Assembly (NCBI GenBank): GCA_018350325.1
Contig: JAEVLN010000043.1
Span: 248,001-312,000 of the forward strand
Length of the DNA: 64,000 nt
From: Globodera rostochiensis
Taxonomy: Eukaryota; Nematoda; Chromadorea; Rhabditida; Heteroderidae
Direction: 5' to 3'
Shown: positions 1 to 10,657 of the stretch, in pieces
Layout: each line of letters starts with the position of its first letter
Numbering within the stretch: the first letter of the stretch is position 1
Notes under the pieces: model-generated
Databases searched by the model: none
What the model saw: the letters and a program-made list of their open reading frames with translations, nothing else
What the model was told of the DNA's origin: nothing
Program-made: the position numbers and the translations under genes

Positions 1-2169
1 CTCACCATCCCGAGGCTGGAACTTATTGCGGCTTTAATGGGCTCAAGGGCCCTAAGGTTTGTCAGAGCCGAACTCCCGGCGCAAAATTTAGACCCTATTG
101 TTAACCTGTGGTCGGACTCCTCTGCAGTCTTAGCTTGGTTAAATTCCCCCACCCCCATTCGCGAAATTTTCGTAAGCAATCGGGTGTCCGAAATTTCCGC
201 CCTTCCCAATTTGGCTGTCCGACATTTACCCGGGGCGGACAACCCCTCGGACCTCGGTACCAGGGGTGTATCGTCCGCGGAGGTATTGCAGGCTTCTCTC
301 GCCTGGTGGTCCGGGCCCCAGTGGCTGCAGAAGCACCCGGCCAAGTGGCCGACCCCCCCGCACGAAATTAAACCCTTTTTCTCAACCAATTCCAAAACCG
401 CCTCTACTCGCCCGCCTTCTCCCATCACTCTCTACTCGTTTCACATAAATTCTTCCGAAACTGAACGCACAATTGACCCGTCCCGATTTTCCCGTCTCCC
501 CAAATTAATCCGGTCTGCCGCGTACTTTCGTCGCTTTCACCAACGCATTAAACTTCATTCCAATTGTGCTTTCCCAACCTTACAACTATCGTCGACCGAA
601 CTCCGCACCGCCCTCAAATTTCTGCTAATCCAAGAACAAACCATTTGCCCCCCGTCCAACATGGAAATTGAAACCCTCGGGTTATTCACCGACCCGGACG
701 GCCTGTCCCGCAGTAAAGGCCGACTGGGGCAGAGTGGGCTCCACGCCGATACCCTTGAGCCGTTATTTTTGCCACCCAAATCCCCGCTCACTCATTTAAT
801 TATATATGAGACCCATATTTTAAATTGCCACGCAGGCCCGTTACAAACCCTTTCCATTGTTAGGCGACAGTTTTGGTTACCTCAGGGCCGTAGAACGTGC
901 GAACGAGTCATACCCCGCCTTTGCATCCCGTGCCGTAAATTCAAAGTTCGTCCCTTTGACCTCCCCCCCTTTCCGCCACTCCCCGAGGACAGAGTCCGAG
1001 TCGCACCCCCATTTTCGCGCGTCGGACTTGACTTTTGTGGTCCAGTCCACGTCAAACTCAAACCCCCCCCTCCTCTGGACAAAAGAGTTGCCGGCCTCGC
1101 CGGCCAAAAGGCGTGGATCGTTGTTTGGACGTGTTTACCCACCCGCGGCATTTCACTTGAGTTGATTTCCGACCTGTCCGCCCCCACCTTTGCTTTAGCT
1201 TTCCGGCGGTTTGTTGCCCAATTCGGGGTGCCCCACGCCGTATATTGCGACAATGCGCCCACTTTCGTAGCATTAGAGAAATTTTTGCGACCAACCTCCC
1301 AAACAGCATGGCACTTTCGAGTCCCCTTTGCCCCTTGGCGTGGCGGCCATTATGAACGAATGATGGCCCTAATTAAGAATCACTTACGTCGCACCCTTTC
1401 CACCTCGGCTCGCCCAAAAACCCTCCCCCGGGATCAGTTAACAACGATATTGCATGAAATAGAATATGTGATAAATACCCGCCCTATCACCTTCGATTCG
1501 TCTAACCCCCTAAACCCTCGGCCCCTTCGCCCTATCGATTTTCTTCAGCCCCTCCGAAATTATCAAACCCTTCCCCTGTCCGATCAGGATCCTCCCGCCG
1601 ATCCTGAGTTTTTTCCCCTCATTAGCACCCAAACCTCCCTCCAATCACTTTGGGCGTCCCTGTCCTTCGCAACCCAGCATTTTTGGAAGCGGTGGAGCGC
1701 CGAATACCTCCCCTCCCTGCGGGAGCGGTATAAAAAATTGTATTCCGCAAACAGCCGCTGGCCCCGACCGGGCGAATTGGTTCTTGTACACCACGAAGCC
1801 ACCCCCCGCTCCTTGTGGAATACCGCGCTCATTTTAGCGGTCCACTGTAATAAAACCGCCGTGCCCGATACGGCGACGGTTAAATTCCTCTCGGGACACA
1901 TTTCCCTCCGCTCGGTCCACCACCTCTACCCCCTGGAAACAGCAGAAGAAATAAAGGCCCGCGATTCCCAGCCCCATCCGACGGTCACACCAATCACGCC
2001 ACCGGCTCCGTCAGAAAACTTCCCTTCCCGCTTCTTCCCAGACCGCGCTTGGGCACTTCGCCCCCCGGCAATCGACCCCCCTCCCGGCCCCTCAACAACC
2101 GACGGCGGATCGTTCGCCGGAAGGAGAGGGACTTGGGCCCTTCAGCCCCCAGCGGGGCAAGCCACGTAA
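1..2169 (+). CDS. pol: BEL/Pao pol polyprotein, C-terminal part (RNase H-like, integrase, C-terminal domain); 5' partial
   Basis: The protein would copy and integrate the retroelement. Seen in order: an RNase H-like segment (LWSDSSAVLAWLNS, then NRVSEI) near the start; a zinc-binding integrase N-domain with paired His around HILNCHAG and the CIPC cysteine pair; an integrase core with the first Asp in GLDFCGP, the second in YCDNAP and the Glu in GGHYERM, so the DDE triad is complete; and a C-terminal region (WKRWSAEYL, then RPGELVLVHHE) like the domain that closes BEL/Pao integrases. The reading frame has no stop or frameshift from base 1 to the TAA at 2167-2169, so the copy could be active. 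The true start lies upstream. The final 100 codons are proline-rich and unlike anything recognised. Confidence 0.92.
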   Translation, partial: LTIPRLELIAALMGSRALRFVRAELPAQNLDPIVNLWSDSSAVLAWLNSPTPIREIFVSNRVSEISALPNLAVRHLPGADNPSDLGTRGVSSAEVLQASLAWWSGPQWLQKHPAKWPTPPHEIKPFFSTNSKTASTRPPSPITLYSFHINSSETERTIDPSRFSRLPKLIRSAAYFRRFHQRIKLHSNCAFPTLQLSSTELRTALKFLLIQEQTICPPSNMEIETLGLFTDPDGLSRSKGRLGQSGLHADTLEPLFLPPKSPLTHLIIYETHILNCHAGPLQTLSIVRRQFWLPQGRRTCERVIPRLCIPCRKFKVRPFDLPPFPPLPEDRVRVAPPFSRVGLDFCGPVHVKLKPPPPLDKRVAGLAGQKAWIVVWTCLPTRGISLELISDLSAPTFALAFRRFVAQFGVPHAVYCDNAPTFVALEKFLRPTSQTAWHFRVPFAPWRGGHYERMMALIKNHLRRTLSTSARPKTLPRDQLTTILHEIEYVINTRPITFDSSNPLNPRPLRPIDFLQPLRNYQTLPLSDQDPPADPEFFPLISTQTSLQSLWASLSFATQHFWKRWSAEYLPSLRERYKKLYSANSRWPRPGELVLVHHEATPRSLWNTALILAVHCNKTAVPDTATVKFLSGHISLRSVHHLYPLETAEEIKARDSQPHPTVTPITPPAPSENFPSRFFPDRAWALRPPAIDPPPGPSTTDGGSFAGRRGTWALQPPAGQAT

Positions 2170-2250
2170 CCATCACGTCCGGCGCCGGGAGGGCGCTGAT
2201 CGCGATCACACACCCACACATTTCAAGCTCAAACCTCCCGCCCCTCATTA

Positions 2251-2256
2251 AATAAA
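2251..2256 (+). other. Candidate poly(A) signal AATAAA after pol
   Basis: AATAAA lies about 80 bases beyond the pol stop and just upstream of the TATA box. It could end the genomic-length transcript before the downstream unit, but it could also occur by chance in an AT-rich patch. Confidence 0.35.
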
Positions 2257-2344
2257 ATTTCCCACGCTTTCCGCTTTTTCTTCCCCCCGCGGCCGATCAC
2301 CCCCCCCCCCCTCGCCGTCTCACCCCCCCCCCCCCAAGCCCCGC

Positions 2345-2352
2345 TATAAAAG
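2345..2352 (+). promoter_or_regulatory. TATA box (TATAAAAG) upstream of the second element ORF
   Basis: TATAAAAG stands about 75 bases before the ATG at 2425, with an initiator-like CTCATTC about 35-40 bases downstream. This is normal TATA-to-start spacing. It may be the U3 promoter of a 3' LTR, in which case the LTR begins between 2170 and 2340. Alternatively it is an internal promoter for the downstream ORF. Confidence 0.55.
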
Positions 2353-2424
2353 GCCGTTCGAAGTGGCCATTCTCGCATAACACTCTCATTCGGCAAGCAA
2401 CAAACGAACAAAATTCAGCCCTTA

Positions 2425-3060
2425 ATGGGAAGCATTCTATCCCTGGACTTCTCATTCCACCATACCCCCGCCCCCCCGCCCCCGGAACCTCGCTCTCATT
2501 TATTCTGGATTATTTGCGCACTGACAGCCCTGACATTTCTGCTTACCCTTACCCTCCTGGTCTGGTTCGCCTACCGAAACAAGCACTTGCGCCGCCATCA
2601 TCCCGACCTTCCTCCCCACCCCATCTCTACCCGCCCGCGCCCCCCGGCCCGAAATTCCGCAATCCCCACGGCCTTGCTTATTTTGCTGGTGACAATCGTG
2701 TTCAACCCCTTAGCGGTTTCCGCCAAACCCAAGGCCAAGTTCTCCCCCAAGGGCCTCATCAAGGGATCCCTACCCGTCCTCGCCTCATCCGCTTTGTACC
2801 TGGGCCTGGACTCCCTTAGCTCGGATTCCGAGGGCCTCTCGGACACCCTTGTTGCCCTTATCGTTGCCACCATTTCGTGCTTGGCCGGCATCCTCCTGCT
2901 CCTCTTACTCAAAATCCTGTTCACCCTCCGAGACCATTTCTTTCGGACCCACCCCACTGACCCTTCCCCTCTCACCCCGTCGGTGGAAGCGATTGAACTT
3001 GGCGAATTACGTACCGCCGTTCAAGAACTGGTCCAGCGCACCAACCCCCCTCGTAATTAA
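2425..3060 (+). CDS. Retroelement-associated multi-pass membrane protein, 211 aa
   Basis: Not recognised. It begins MGSILSLDF, and three strongly hydrophobic stretches are visible: about residues 26-50 (LFWIICALTALTFLLTLTLL), about 80-100 (ALLILLVTIVFNPLAVSA) and about 140-165 (TLVALIVATISCLAGILLLL). A proline-rich, Arg-rich linker separates the first two and a Ser/Asp segment precedes the third. The tail (ELGELRTAVQELVQ) could form a short helix. The position, after integrase and behind a TATA box, is where some BEL elements carry an env-like gene. No signal peptide, cysteine pattern or furin site typical of an envelope protein was seen, so that identity is only a possibility. Confidence 0.5.
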   Translation: MGSILSLDFSFHHTPAPPPPEPRSHLFWIICALTALTFLLTLTLLVWFAYRNKHLRRHHPDLPPHPISTRPRPPARNSAIPTALLILLVTIVFNPLAVSAKPKAKFSPKGLIKGSLPVLASSALYLGLDSLSSDSEGLSDTLVALIVATISCLAGILLLLLLKILFTLRDHFFRTHPTDPSPLTPSVEAIELGELRTAVQELVQRTNPPRN

Positions 3061-3318
3061 GACCGGCCCGATGACCAACGTGCCCCGAAAAACCCCGAAA
3101 CTCGCGCTCTCCGCGGTCGCACTCATCCGTAACCATTTGCATTTCGACTCCCCGGCCCACCCCCCGCTATATTCGGAATTTTCCACCATGGACATCGACC
3201 CTCGGCCGACCGTCTCCGCCCCTGTTGCGCCGTTGATGCTTTCCTTCGAGTCGTCTCTCCCGCCGGACCCGAGCGGCGACCATCTCCCCTCCGCCTCGCC
3301 CCCCGAACTCCCGACACG

Positions 3319-3924
3319 GTGTACTCCTCCTTTCCGCCCAACTCCGCACCGGCGACGCCATCATCTACCGACCGAACGACTCCCGACTTCGTGGTGACCA
3401 TCGAGGATCCGCCAACCGCGAGCCCATCGGCACCGGATCGCCCTCGGGTGCGCCCGCCCTCCCCTACCGAGCCCACCGGTCCGCACAAAATTGAGGTTAT
3501 CACCGGGGTTACGGGTCCAGCCCCGCCTCCAACCGCCAAACCCTTTTCCCTGGACTCCCTCATCCGCTCCCGACGTGCCCGGACCTATGCCACCGCTCCT
3601 CGGCTGTCTTCGCGCGTGCGCATCTGCTCTACTGGACGGGTCCAACGCCTTTCGACGAAGAGCCGGGGGAACGGATGGAAGAAATGGGCGGTGCCGGTGC
3701 GCGGAACTCCGATCCCGCTGAACTCGATCAAATTCGATAAACCCCCCCCTTCACGCGCCGCGCGGAGTGTCGCGAACGGCGAAGTTAATTTCCCACCATT
3801 TACCCCTCCCCCGCAATCCCCCGTCCGACCGTCCTTCCCGCCACCCCGCCCCAACACTTATCCTCTTTTCCCGGCACTCTCAATCCCCCCAATCGGAACT
3901 TTGCTCCTTCGCCCCCTTCCGTGA
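3319..3924 (+). CDS. Proline-rich ORF at the 3' end of the retroelement (doubtful)
   Basis: The frame is open for 201 codons, rich in Pro, Ser, Thr and Arg, with no recognised domain. A competing overlapping frame from 2849 to 3397 is open too, as expected from GC-rich, stop-poor DNA, so this may be untranslated LTR sequence. It follows the membrane ORF in the same frame, after a stop at 3060. Confidence 0.2.
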   Translation: MYSSFPPNSAPATPSSTDRTTPDFVVTIEDPPTASPSAPDRPRVRPPSPTEPTGPHKIEVITGVTGPAPPPTAKPFSLDSLIRSRRARTYATAPRLSSRVRICSTGRVQRLSTKSRGNGWKKWAVPVRGTPIPLNSIKFDKPPPSRAARSVANGEVNFPPFTPPPQSPVRPSFPPPRPNTYPLFPALSIPPIGTLLLRPLP

Positions 3925-4006
3925 TCACCATCCCGAGGGGACAGCGCCTTTCCCACGACGGAAAGGCCGAGTCCCGCCCGTAGGCCCCTCCCCGCTTTTC
4001 ACACCT

Positions 4007-5869
4007 CTATCGCTGCTCACAATATACTTTTTGCATGCCCGGATACCCAGGAATAATTGATCGCCATCGCCTTTTTTGCCTCTCGGAATAAAGAACGAGA
4101 TCGAATTCGCCTTGAGTTGCCCCATTGCCTAGGGTTCGGGAAACCCACTGGGAAATTTGAGTCGCGACATAGGCCTTCTTGAAATCGATGACCTCTTCCG
4201 CTTCCGGAATGTGATAGCCAGCAATGTCGCTCTTGCGCATTCTGATGTTGCAGCGTTGGTCGTCCGAGTTGAAGACGACTTCTTCTGTCAAAAAAAAAGA
4301 ATTACATTATCATCAAAAAAATGTACAAAAATTAAAAGAATTTTTTTTTTTAAGAAAATGGCAAATAACTCTCTTTTTGCGCAAAAAGTACCTCTGAGCT
4401 CCGGTTTCGCATAAGTGCTCAAATTGCTTTCAATCGAAATTGTGCCCCCAATGCCAGAATCGACGCAAGAAGTGACCATCGCCTCGGACGGATTGGCATC
4501 GACGAGAAAACTTTCGGTCACCACCAAAACGCCCGCCTCCTCCTCTTCCCCCGCTGTCTTAGATGGCGCCGGTGTTCGATTGTTGGGCACAGGCCGCAAA
4601 GTGTCATCAGTTTGGTAGGACAAATTCAAAGAGGACAGCTCATCAGTCATCAATTGCTGATGCTGAAATAGTTTGAAAGATTAAATTTTAATTTTCCATC
4701 CAAAGCCGACTGAGTGATCAAAAAACCTACTTCTCAGACCAGCATTTTTGTAGGGGAAAAAATGCTGATTGCCTTCAGCAAAAGCGCAGTTCCTTAGGAA
4801 CTAAAAAAACAATTTTACTTGTCCAGCGGCGTCTTCGGTTGAGGACGAAGCAAACAATCGGTTGGCGCTACGCAACATCGACGCATCACATAGCAAATTG
4901 GCATTGAACGGTTCACCGGACAATTGCAAAAGTTCGCTCTGAAAAAAACATTCATTCATCACAAAAGAATTATGAAAAAATAAAATTATTGGGAAAAAAT
5001 AAACAATACATTGAAATATTCGTCAATTTCCTCGTATTGCGTCGTGCTGGCAGCCGATTCGCCGGTATTCTACAAATAAAAATTTACATTTTGGTAGCCC
5101 AAAGTGTCGATTGTGTAGTTCGGGTTGAAAAAAATTGCTGAAATCAGTAACTGGAGCAGTTTAGTTGCTCGAACGAATCCCTTTTAAGAGTTTGAAATAA
5201 AAATCACCGATTCGAATTATACAACTCAAAAACCATTATTCTACTCAAATTCTCATTATGCAATAACCAAAGACGCAAAACATCTCCAATTATTCAGCGT
5301 TTAGCAAAACGTACAACAAACAAAAACCCGAAAAGAAATTGAACCTTTGAGAATGATGAATCGGTGCTGTCGGTGCATGCATCCGCCGCTTCATTGTCAG
5401 AATGGGCGCCATTTGTTGTGTCGTTTAGTTGACTTTTTGGTGATAAAAATTGTTGCGATACGCCGGCGCCGCCGGCGTTGTCCGGCCGCAGATAATCCGC
5501 TTCCCAGACAAATTCCAACTCCGGCCCTCTCAAGTAATCAAAGGACGACCAAACAATTTTTTGGATTGGGCACGCATTGTTCAGTGGGAGTCGAATTCGC
5601 TTGTTGTGCTGCTGAAAAAATATGATTAAATATTCAAAAAAAGGTATAAAATTTTTTTCTGAATATTTAGGGCCCCAAATTTTAGGGTGAAGCCGAAAAT
5701 TTTCTTCACAAAATCATTAACATTTTCATAATTTTGTTTCAAGAATTTATATTTTAATTTTTTTAAATGCCCCCCCCCCCCCCCCCCTCTTGCTAAGCCA
5801 TAAATCATAGAATTCCGAAAAACTCACTTCTAAGGCAGAAAAAATGTCTTGGAAAAGATCGGCCTCCAT
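4007..5869 (-). CDS. Unrecognised acidic Ser/Thr-rich protein, six exons
   Basis: No family recognised. Exons on the minus strand: 5869-5828 (start MEADLFQDIF), 5611-5345, 5069-5010, 4938-4819, 4662-4392, and 4284 to about 4007. Donors and acceptors are canonical and phases agree at every junction (for example the last junction completes a Glu codon from G|AA). The product of about 340 residues opens with a short helical segment, then PIQKIVWSSFDYLRGPELEF, then long acidic stretches rich in Ser, Thr, Asp and Glu (EEEEAGVLVV and SCVDSGIGG), and ends with a more ordered, Lys/Asp-rich segment (RKSDIAGYHIPEAEE). The last exon reads on into sequence that may belong to the retrotransposon, so the natural C-terminus may have been replaced. 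The start was chosen because exon 1 supplies the only in-phase ATG. Confidence 0.65.
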
Positions 5870-6285
5870 AAACGCAAGCAATGAACGACTCTTCTGTTCA
5901 CACGATCAAATCAAACAAAGCCGGTAGTTTCATTCAAAAGGTCCTGCGAAATTTTTTTTTGTATTTTATTAATTCACGTTATGTATAAATTTTTTGTTTT
6001 TTTCACAAAAAACACCGAATGATTGATCACTGATTTGTTACCTTAAGTCGCTCAAAATACTTTTAAATTTCAGCGATCATCGAAACGATTTTCTGTATTT
6101 TTATTATCTCTAACCGCAGGCTTTGTCTGTCATTTGGCAGGCATTTGTGTTTTAAAATCCGGACTCTCGCAAAAAAATTTCTCTAAATTTTAGAAATTTG
6201 GAATTTTCAGGGACCGGTATAATCTCCCGCCTTAAACACTCCATATACATAATACACATTACCTGTTTTTAGATCATTTGACCGA
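5870..6285. other. Intergenic region between divergent genes
   Basis: About 415 AT-rich bases lie between the minus-strand acidic-protein gene and THOC1 and probably hold both promoters. A pyrimidine-rich acceptor (CCTGTTTTTAG, ending at 6272) sits 13 bases before the ATG at 6286, the usual place for a spliced-leader trans-splice site in nematodes. No TATA box was identified. Confidence 0.5.
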
Positions 6286-9200
6286 ATGGAAATGCTAAAA
6301 AATTTCACATTGCACGATTTATCAAAGGTTCTTCAGTTGCCAGACGAGGAGTTCCAGCCGAGGTGCGACCCGTTGGACTGGCCGCCATTTTTGGCAAGAA
6401 ATGCTTTACCTTTTCATTCAGTGTTGAGCCTGAACAACGCAAATCGCTCATCGAACGTTTCATCCGTTCGAAAGCGCTGAAATTTGGGGGAACCATTCCG
6501 AGTGTGGTCGAAGTGAATGCTTTCGTCAAATTCGTCATTGACGCTGCGAAACAAGGTTTGATGCCGCACTCCTAAAATGCTGTTTGGTTTGGCAAAGCTA
6601 AGTTTTCTTCACTAATCCGCTTAGACATATTTTTTAGTCCAAAACGGCTTTATAGCGCGTATGTTTCAACCTTTAAGGCGGTTAAGAAAATTGGTCTAAA
6701 TTGTGTAAAAATTTTGTATTTTTTGTTGTGGCCGGGTGGGGTTTTGAAAAATCTTCACCATCCGCTTTTTCTACAAAATAATCTAAATCCATGACCCAAA
6801 ACGACGAGAGTATTTACTAAAAAGTTCTTATTCTTTCTATCAATTTTAAATGAATTTTTGTTTAGAAATTTGTTCCAAGACGATCACCATCCAAGTGCTT
6901 CAGGACATTTTCGATGTGTCGACCGTAAATTGTTGTGAAAGACTCTTTGAGATTGTTGAGGACAACATTGACACATGGAAAACGGTTTTTTCTTTGTTAC
7001 TTTTCTATGAAAACAAATTTTACACGAAAAAAAATTTAAGTTTTTAAACAAAACACGTAAGAAATGTCTTTTTATTTAAAATTTTTCACTTTAAGGCGTT
7101 TTTTTTCGACTCTTGCAAAAATTTGGTTTTGCGAATGTGCAACGATTTACTGAAGCGCTTGTCGCGCACTGTCGACACGACATTCTGTGGGCGCATTTTG
7201 ATTTTGTTGGCCAATTTTTTGCCGTTCACTGAAAAGTCGGGGCTGAATTTAACGGGACAGTTCAACACGCTCAATGCGACGACGTACGACCGGGAGAAGG
7301 TCTTTTTTTTTTGAAATTGTTATGGCATTTAAGTTACTGAAATTTTTGTTGATTGAATCATTTTTTCTAGAAGGAGCAACCCTTTGAAGAGGTGCAGCAT
7401 AACACGCCAATTGCAGCAGCGGCGGACGATGACGTGGAAGTTGGCGAAATTCGGGAGTACCGGTGCACTCATTTTTGTTAAATCTCACAATTACATCCAT
7501 CGTATCTGACCGGAGTCCGCGGATGGGGATCACTGTTTAGCTGATTAAAATCCGAAATTTATTGGACATAGTCTGTCTGATCATTCATCTGATCAGACTT
7601 TTAGATGTGATCAGACATGTTCGGTTTTGAATGTTTTTTTTCCTATTTCATTAAAATGTTCCAATTCCAAAAAATGCTTTCCGAATTTTAACATTTTTGT
7701 TTAGCGATGTCACTGGTGCAATTTCGGTGGATTACAATTTGTACGTGAAATTTTGGGAGCTGCAAAAATTTTTTGCCAACCCAAATTTGCTCTTCGAATA
7801 CAACGCGTTCAAAAATTTCCATGAGGTAATAATTAAATAAATTTGGTTTTTTTACACCAAATTTAGGGGTTGTCCGAAATTCTTGCCATTTTCTCAACCA
7901 ATAAACTGGAGAGAACCCACACACATCACAAGCAATCGGAGAAGTCGCCTTCTGCGCCGACGCGAATGGTTTGTTTTGAATACAATTTTTAATCCGAATT
8001 TGGATTTTTCCAATGAAAATTTAGTTGAATGCTTCAACCGATTAAAAAAATGGACATTTTGTGGCAAATTTGACTGTTTTATGAGAGTTTTATGTCAGAG
8101 GGTTCTTCCAAATTTGATGCCCTAAAAACACAACATTTATTGGAACCATTTGTTTGTGTTTTTTTAATTCTCTAAATTTTTACCACTGCTAAACCTGCTT
8201 TTAAGGAGAAGAATGGCACGTCGTTGGCGGCGGCTGCCGCCGCAAACAATGACCAGGGCGGCACTTTGCCATCGTTGCGTAATGCCAAATTGGAGCCACC
8301 AGCAGAGATGGAAATGGACACCAGCAGCAACGACTGTTGCCCTCTACCAGTGATGAACAACGGTGTGACAGTCCACGACGTTCAAGTGAAAATGGAAATG
8401 GAAATTGTCAATGATGGGCAGGGGCAAAACGATGTTGGCACCGCCGCCGCCGCTGCTTCTGACGACGACGATGGGGGGCCGGCACTTACTTGTGCTGCTG
8501 CCAAATTGGACAACAATTCTCAGGCGGCACAACAACACCAGTTCTTCGCCAAGTATTTGACCAGCCAAAAGGTGTGCGGTTTTCCCTAAGCCCCCAACGG
8601 CGATTTGGACAAAATCAAACTAATTACGTCGACCGAAATCAGACTTTTTGAATCCAATCCAAATTTTGTGCTTATTTTTGGATTTTTTCCACATATTTTG
8701 TTTGTTTCTTTCAGCTGTTCCCATTGCAATTGGCCGATTCGCAGTTTCGACGCTATTTTATGCTCCAATATTTGATCATTGCCAATTACCTTCTGCTCAA
8801 AGTGAAGCTGAAAGAGTGAGTTTTACGCGCATTATTTAATATTAAAATTTCTGAATTTTTTTGTAATTTTTTACTGGGCTATTTCCAGCACTTTTACGCT
8901 CACCGCACTGCAGGAGGAGGAGGTTCGCGAGTTGTCGGACAAATGCTTTGCACTTTTGCGTGAAACCCATCCCAACGGAGTGCTGTTTGCCGACGCAGTT
9001 AAGGTGCTGGCTCTCGCTCCGTTCACAGATTCTGATTGTTTTTTCCAAACGATTAATGTGAAATTCACAAACTTGATCTAGATTTGAAAGTTAAAAAATC
9101 CATGAAAATTGACATGTTTTCTTCAGAAAGTGTTAAGCCGTGAACGCCTTTGGTCCGCTTGGAAGAATGAGGGCTGTCCGGATTTGATCACGCCTCTGCT

Positions 9201-10657
9201 GAACTCACAGTCAACCACAAAATATGCGGCCTTCAAAAGGTGCCAGGAACACTGGGGCGGTGTAATGGGAACTTTCCTTCATTTTCAAAAAAAAACAATT
9301 TTTTTGGCGTTCTCATCTCAACGGTTAAAAACGATGGGCAAAATGTTTAACAACAATGCCATAATTCATTTGTATAATTTTCAAATTGTTCTTTCAGAAA
9401 AGCGTTGAATCACTTTGTGCCGGGCCAACTCGACCTCGGCAACAAGGAGCTCAGCCGACTGTGGAACATTCAGCCCAACAATTTGGTCGCCTGCAAAGAG
9501 ATGCAGCGCAAGTGCACGCCTGAACTCGTCCAATTCTTGGAAGAGGCACTTGACGAAATGGACCCTGAACAGCAGGTGGACGAGCAGTACCAGTCCGTCA
9601 ACGACGAGACGTACCAGTGGACGGCCAGTCGCTTTTTGCTGCTCACCAGCGACCAGTATCTCGTGAGACGTTTTTTTAATTTAATTAAAAAAGAGGTATA
9701 TTTGGGCGGGAATTGTCCAAATTTTTGGTAAAAATATATCGCAAATTGAATATTCCAATCTTCACACACCAAATGCTTTCACATTTGTCATTTAAGACTT
9801 GCAACGTCCAAGACTCCAGCAGAATGCCAACGACCACCACAATATCGACGGCATTTTTCCTTCGAAAGACCATTCAAATGACTGCTGAAAATGTGCCGGT
9901 AATTCTTCTATTTCAATTTTTAAAAGATATTTAATGAATCTTGGGACAACGAATTCATTAAACTGTTTTATTTGCGCAGACATTAAAAGAGCGCGCTGAG
10001 CAAATTCTGTCGGCGATAAAGAAGCGGGAAAATGCGGAGCGGGCACGCCTAGCGGCGGAAGCAAAGGAATTGGAAAAGTTGGAGAAGAAAGCGGCGGCGA
10101 CGGCGGCAAAGCATGTGGAGGAGGACGAGCAGCAACCGCAACAACAACAGCAGCAGCAAAGGAAGAAGGACGGCGCCAATACTAACAACGGCGGCAGTGC
10201 CCGGGGAGACGAAGCGGCGATGCCGGCAACAAAAAGCGGGCGCTCGGCGGCTGCAGACACTGCGGCAGAGAGAAAGAGAGAGCGTGGCACCAGTGGAGAC
10301 ACTGCGACGGAGAGGGAGAAAAAGAAGGGAAGTGGCGACATCCCGGCAGAGAAAGAGAAGAAGCGAGGAAGTGCGAGGGGAGGAGAGACCAAAGACACGA
10401 AGAGGGCTAAAGAGCAGCCGGAGGAGGAGACGAAGCGCAAGCGCAGGAGAGAGACGGAGGAGGATACGCAGCGAAAGAGAGGGGGAGGCGGAAGCAGCCG
10501 AGAGGCGGACGAAGAGATACAGCGAAAGAGGGGCAGAGAAGCGGACGATGAGACACAGAGGAAGAGAGGTGGCAGAGATGCGGATGAAGAGACGCAGAGG
10601 AAGCGAGGCAGAGAGACGGATGAAGAGACGCACAACAGAGAAACAGATAAAGCATAA
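6286..10657 (+). CDS. thoc-1: THO complex subunit 1 (THOC1/HPR1 family)
   Basis: THOC1 is a core subunit of the nuclear THO/TREX complex that couples transcription to mRNA packaging and export. Recognisable blocks run in order: VLQDIFDVSTVNCCERLFEI; LRMCNDLLKRLSRTVDTTFC with EKSGLNLTGQFN; YNLYVKFWELQKFF; FFAKYLTSQ with LADSQFRRYFMLQYLI; LWSAWKNEGCPDL; and NKELSRLWNIQPNN. Exons: about 6286-6555, 6866-6984, 7096-7299, 7371-7462, 7705-7825, 7867-7968, 8206-8571, 8715-8815, 8889-9003, 9127-9239, 9398-9662, 9797-9898, 9980-10657; phases match throughout. An extra 21-base exon at 6638-6658 would also fit. The ATG frame (6286) and the frame used from about 6336 differ, so exon 1 holds a frameshift or an unseen splice. 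The C-terminus is replaced by a long Lys/Arg/Glu tail with repeats of about 16 residues (EETQRKRGRE). Confidence 0.9.

Larger units (their letters stand above)
1..4140 (+). mobile_element. BEL/Pao-type LTR retrotransposon, 3' part
   Basis: The frame is open from base 1 and encodes the C-terminal half of a BEL/Pao pol, so the 5' LTR, gag, protease and most of reverse transcriptase lie outside the window. Downstream come a TATA box, a membrane-protein ORF and a proline-rich ORF, then a second AATAAA at 4087-4092. The 3' end is inferred: a minus-strand host-type exon begins by about 4150-4284. LTRs cannot be delimited because only one end is present. GC content and proline codons are much higher than in the AT-rich neighbouring genes, which marks the element as foreign to its surroundings. 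Intact frames suggest it is fairly young. Confidence 0.8.

Noticed and set aside
6638..6658. 21-base microexon in THOC1
   Set aside because: It has good splice sites and fits the phase, but direct joining of the flanking exons fits equally well, so it is noted only as an option.
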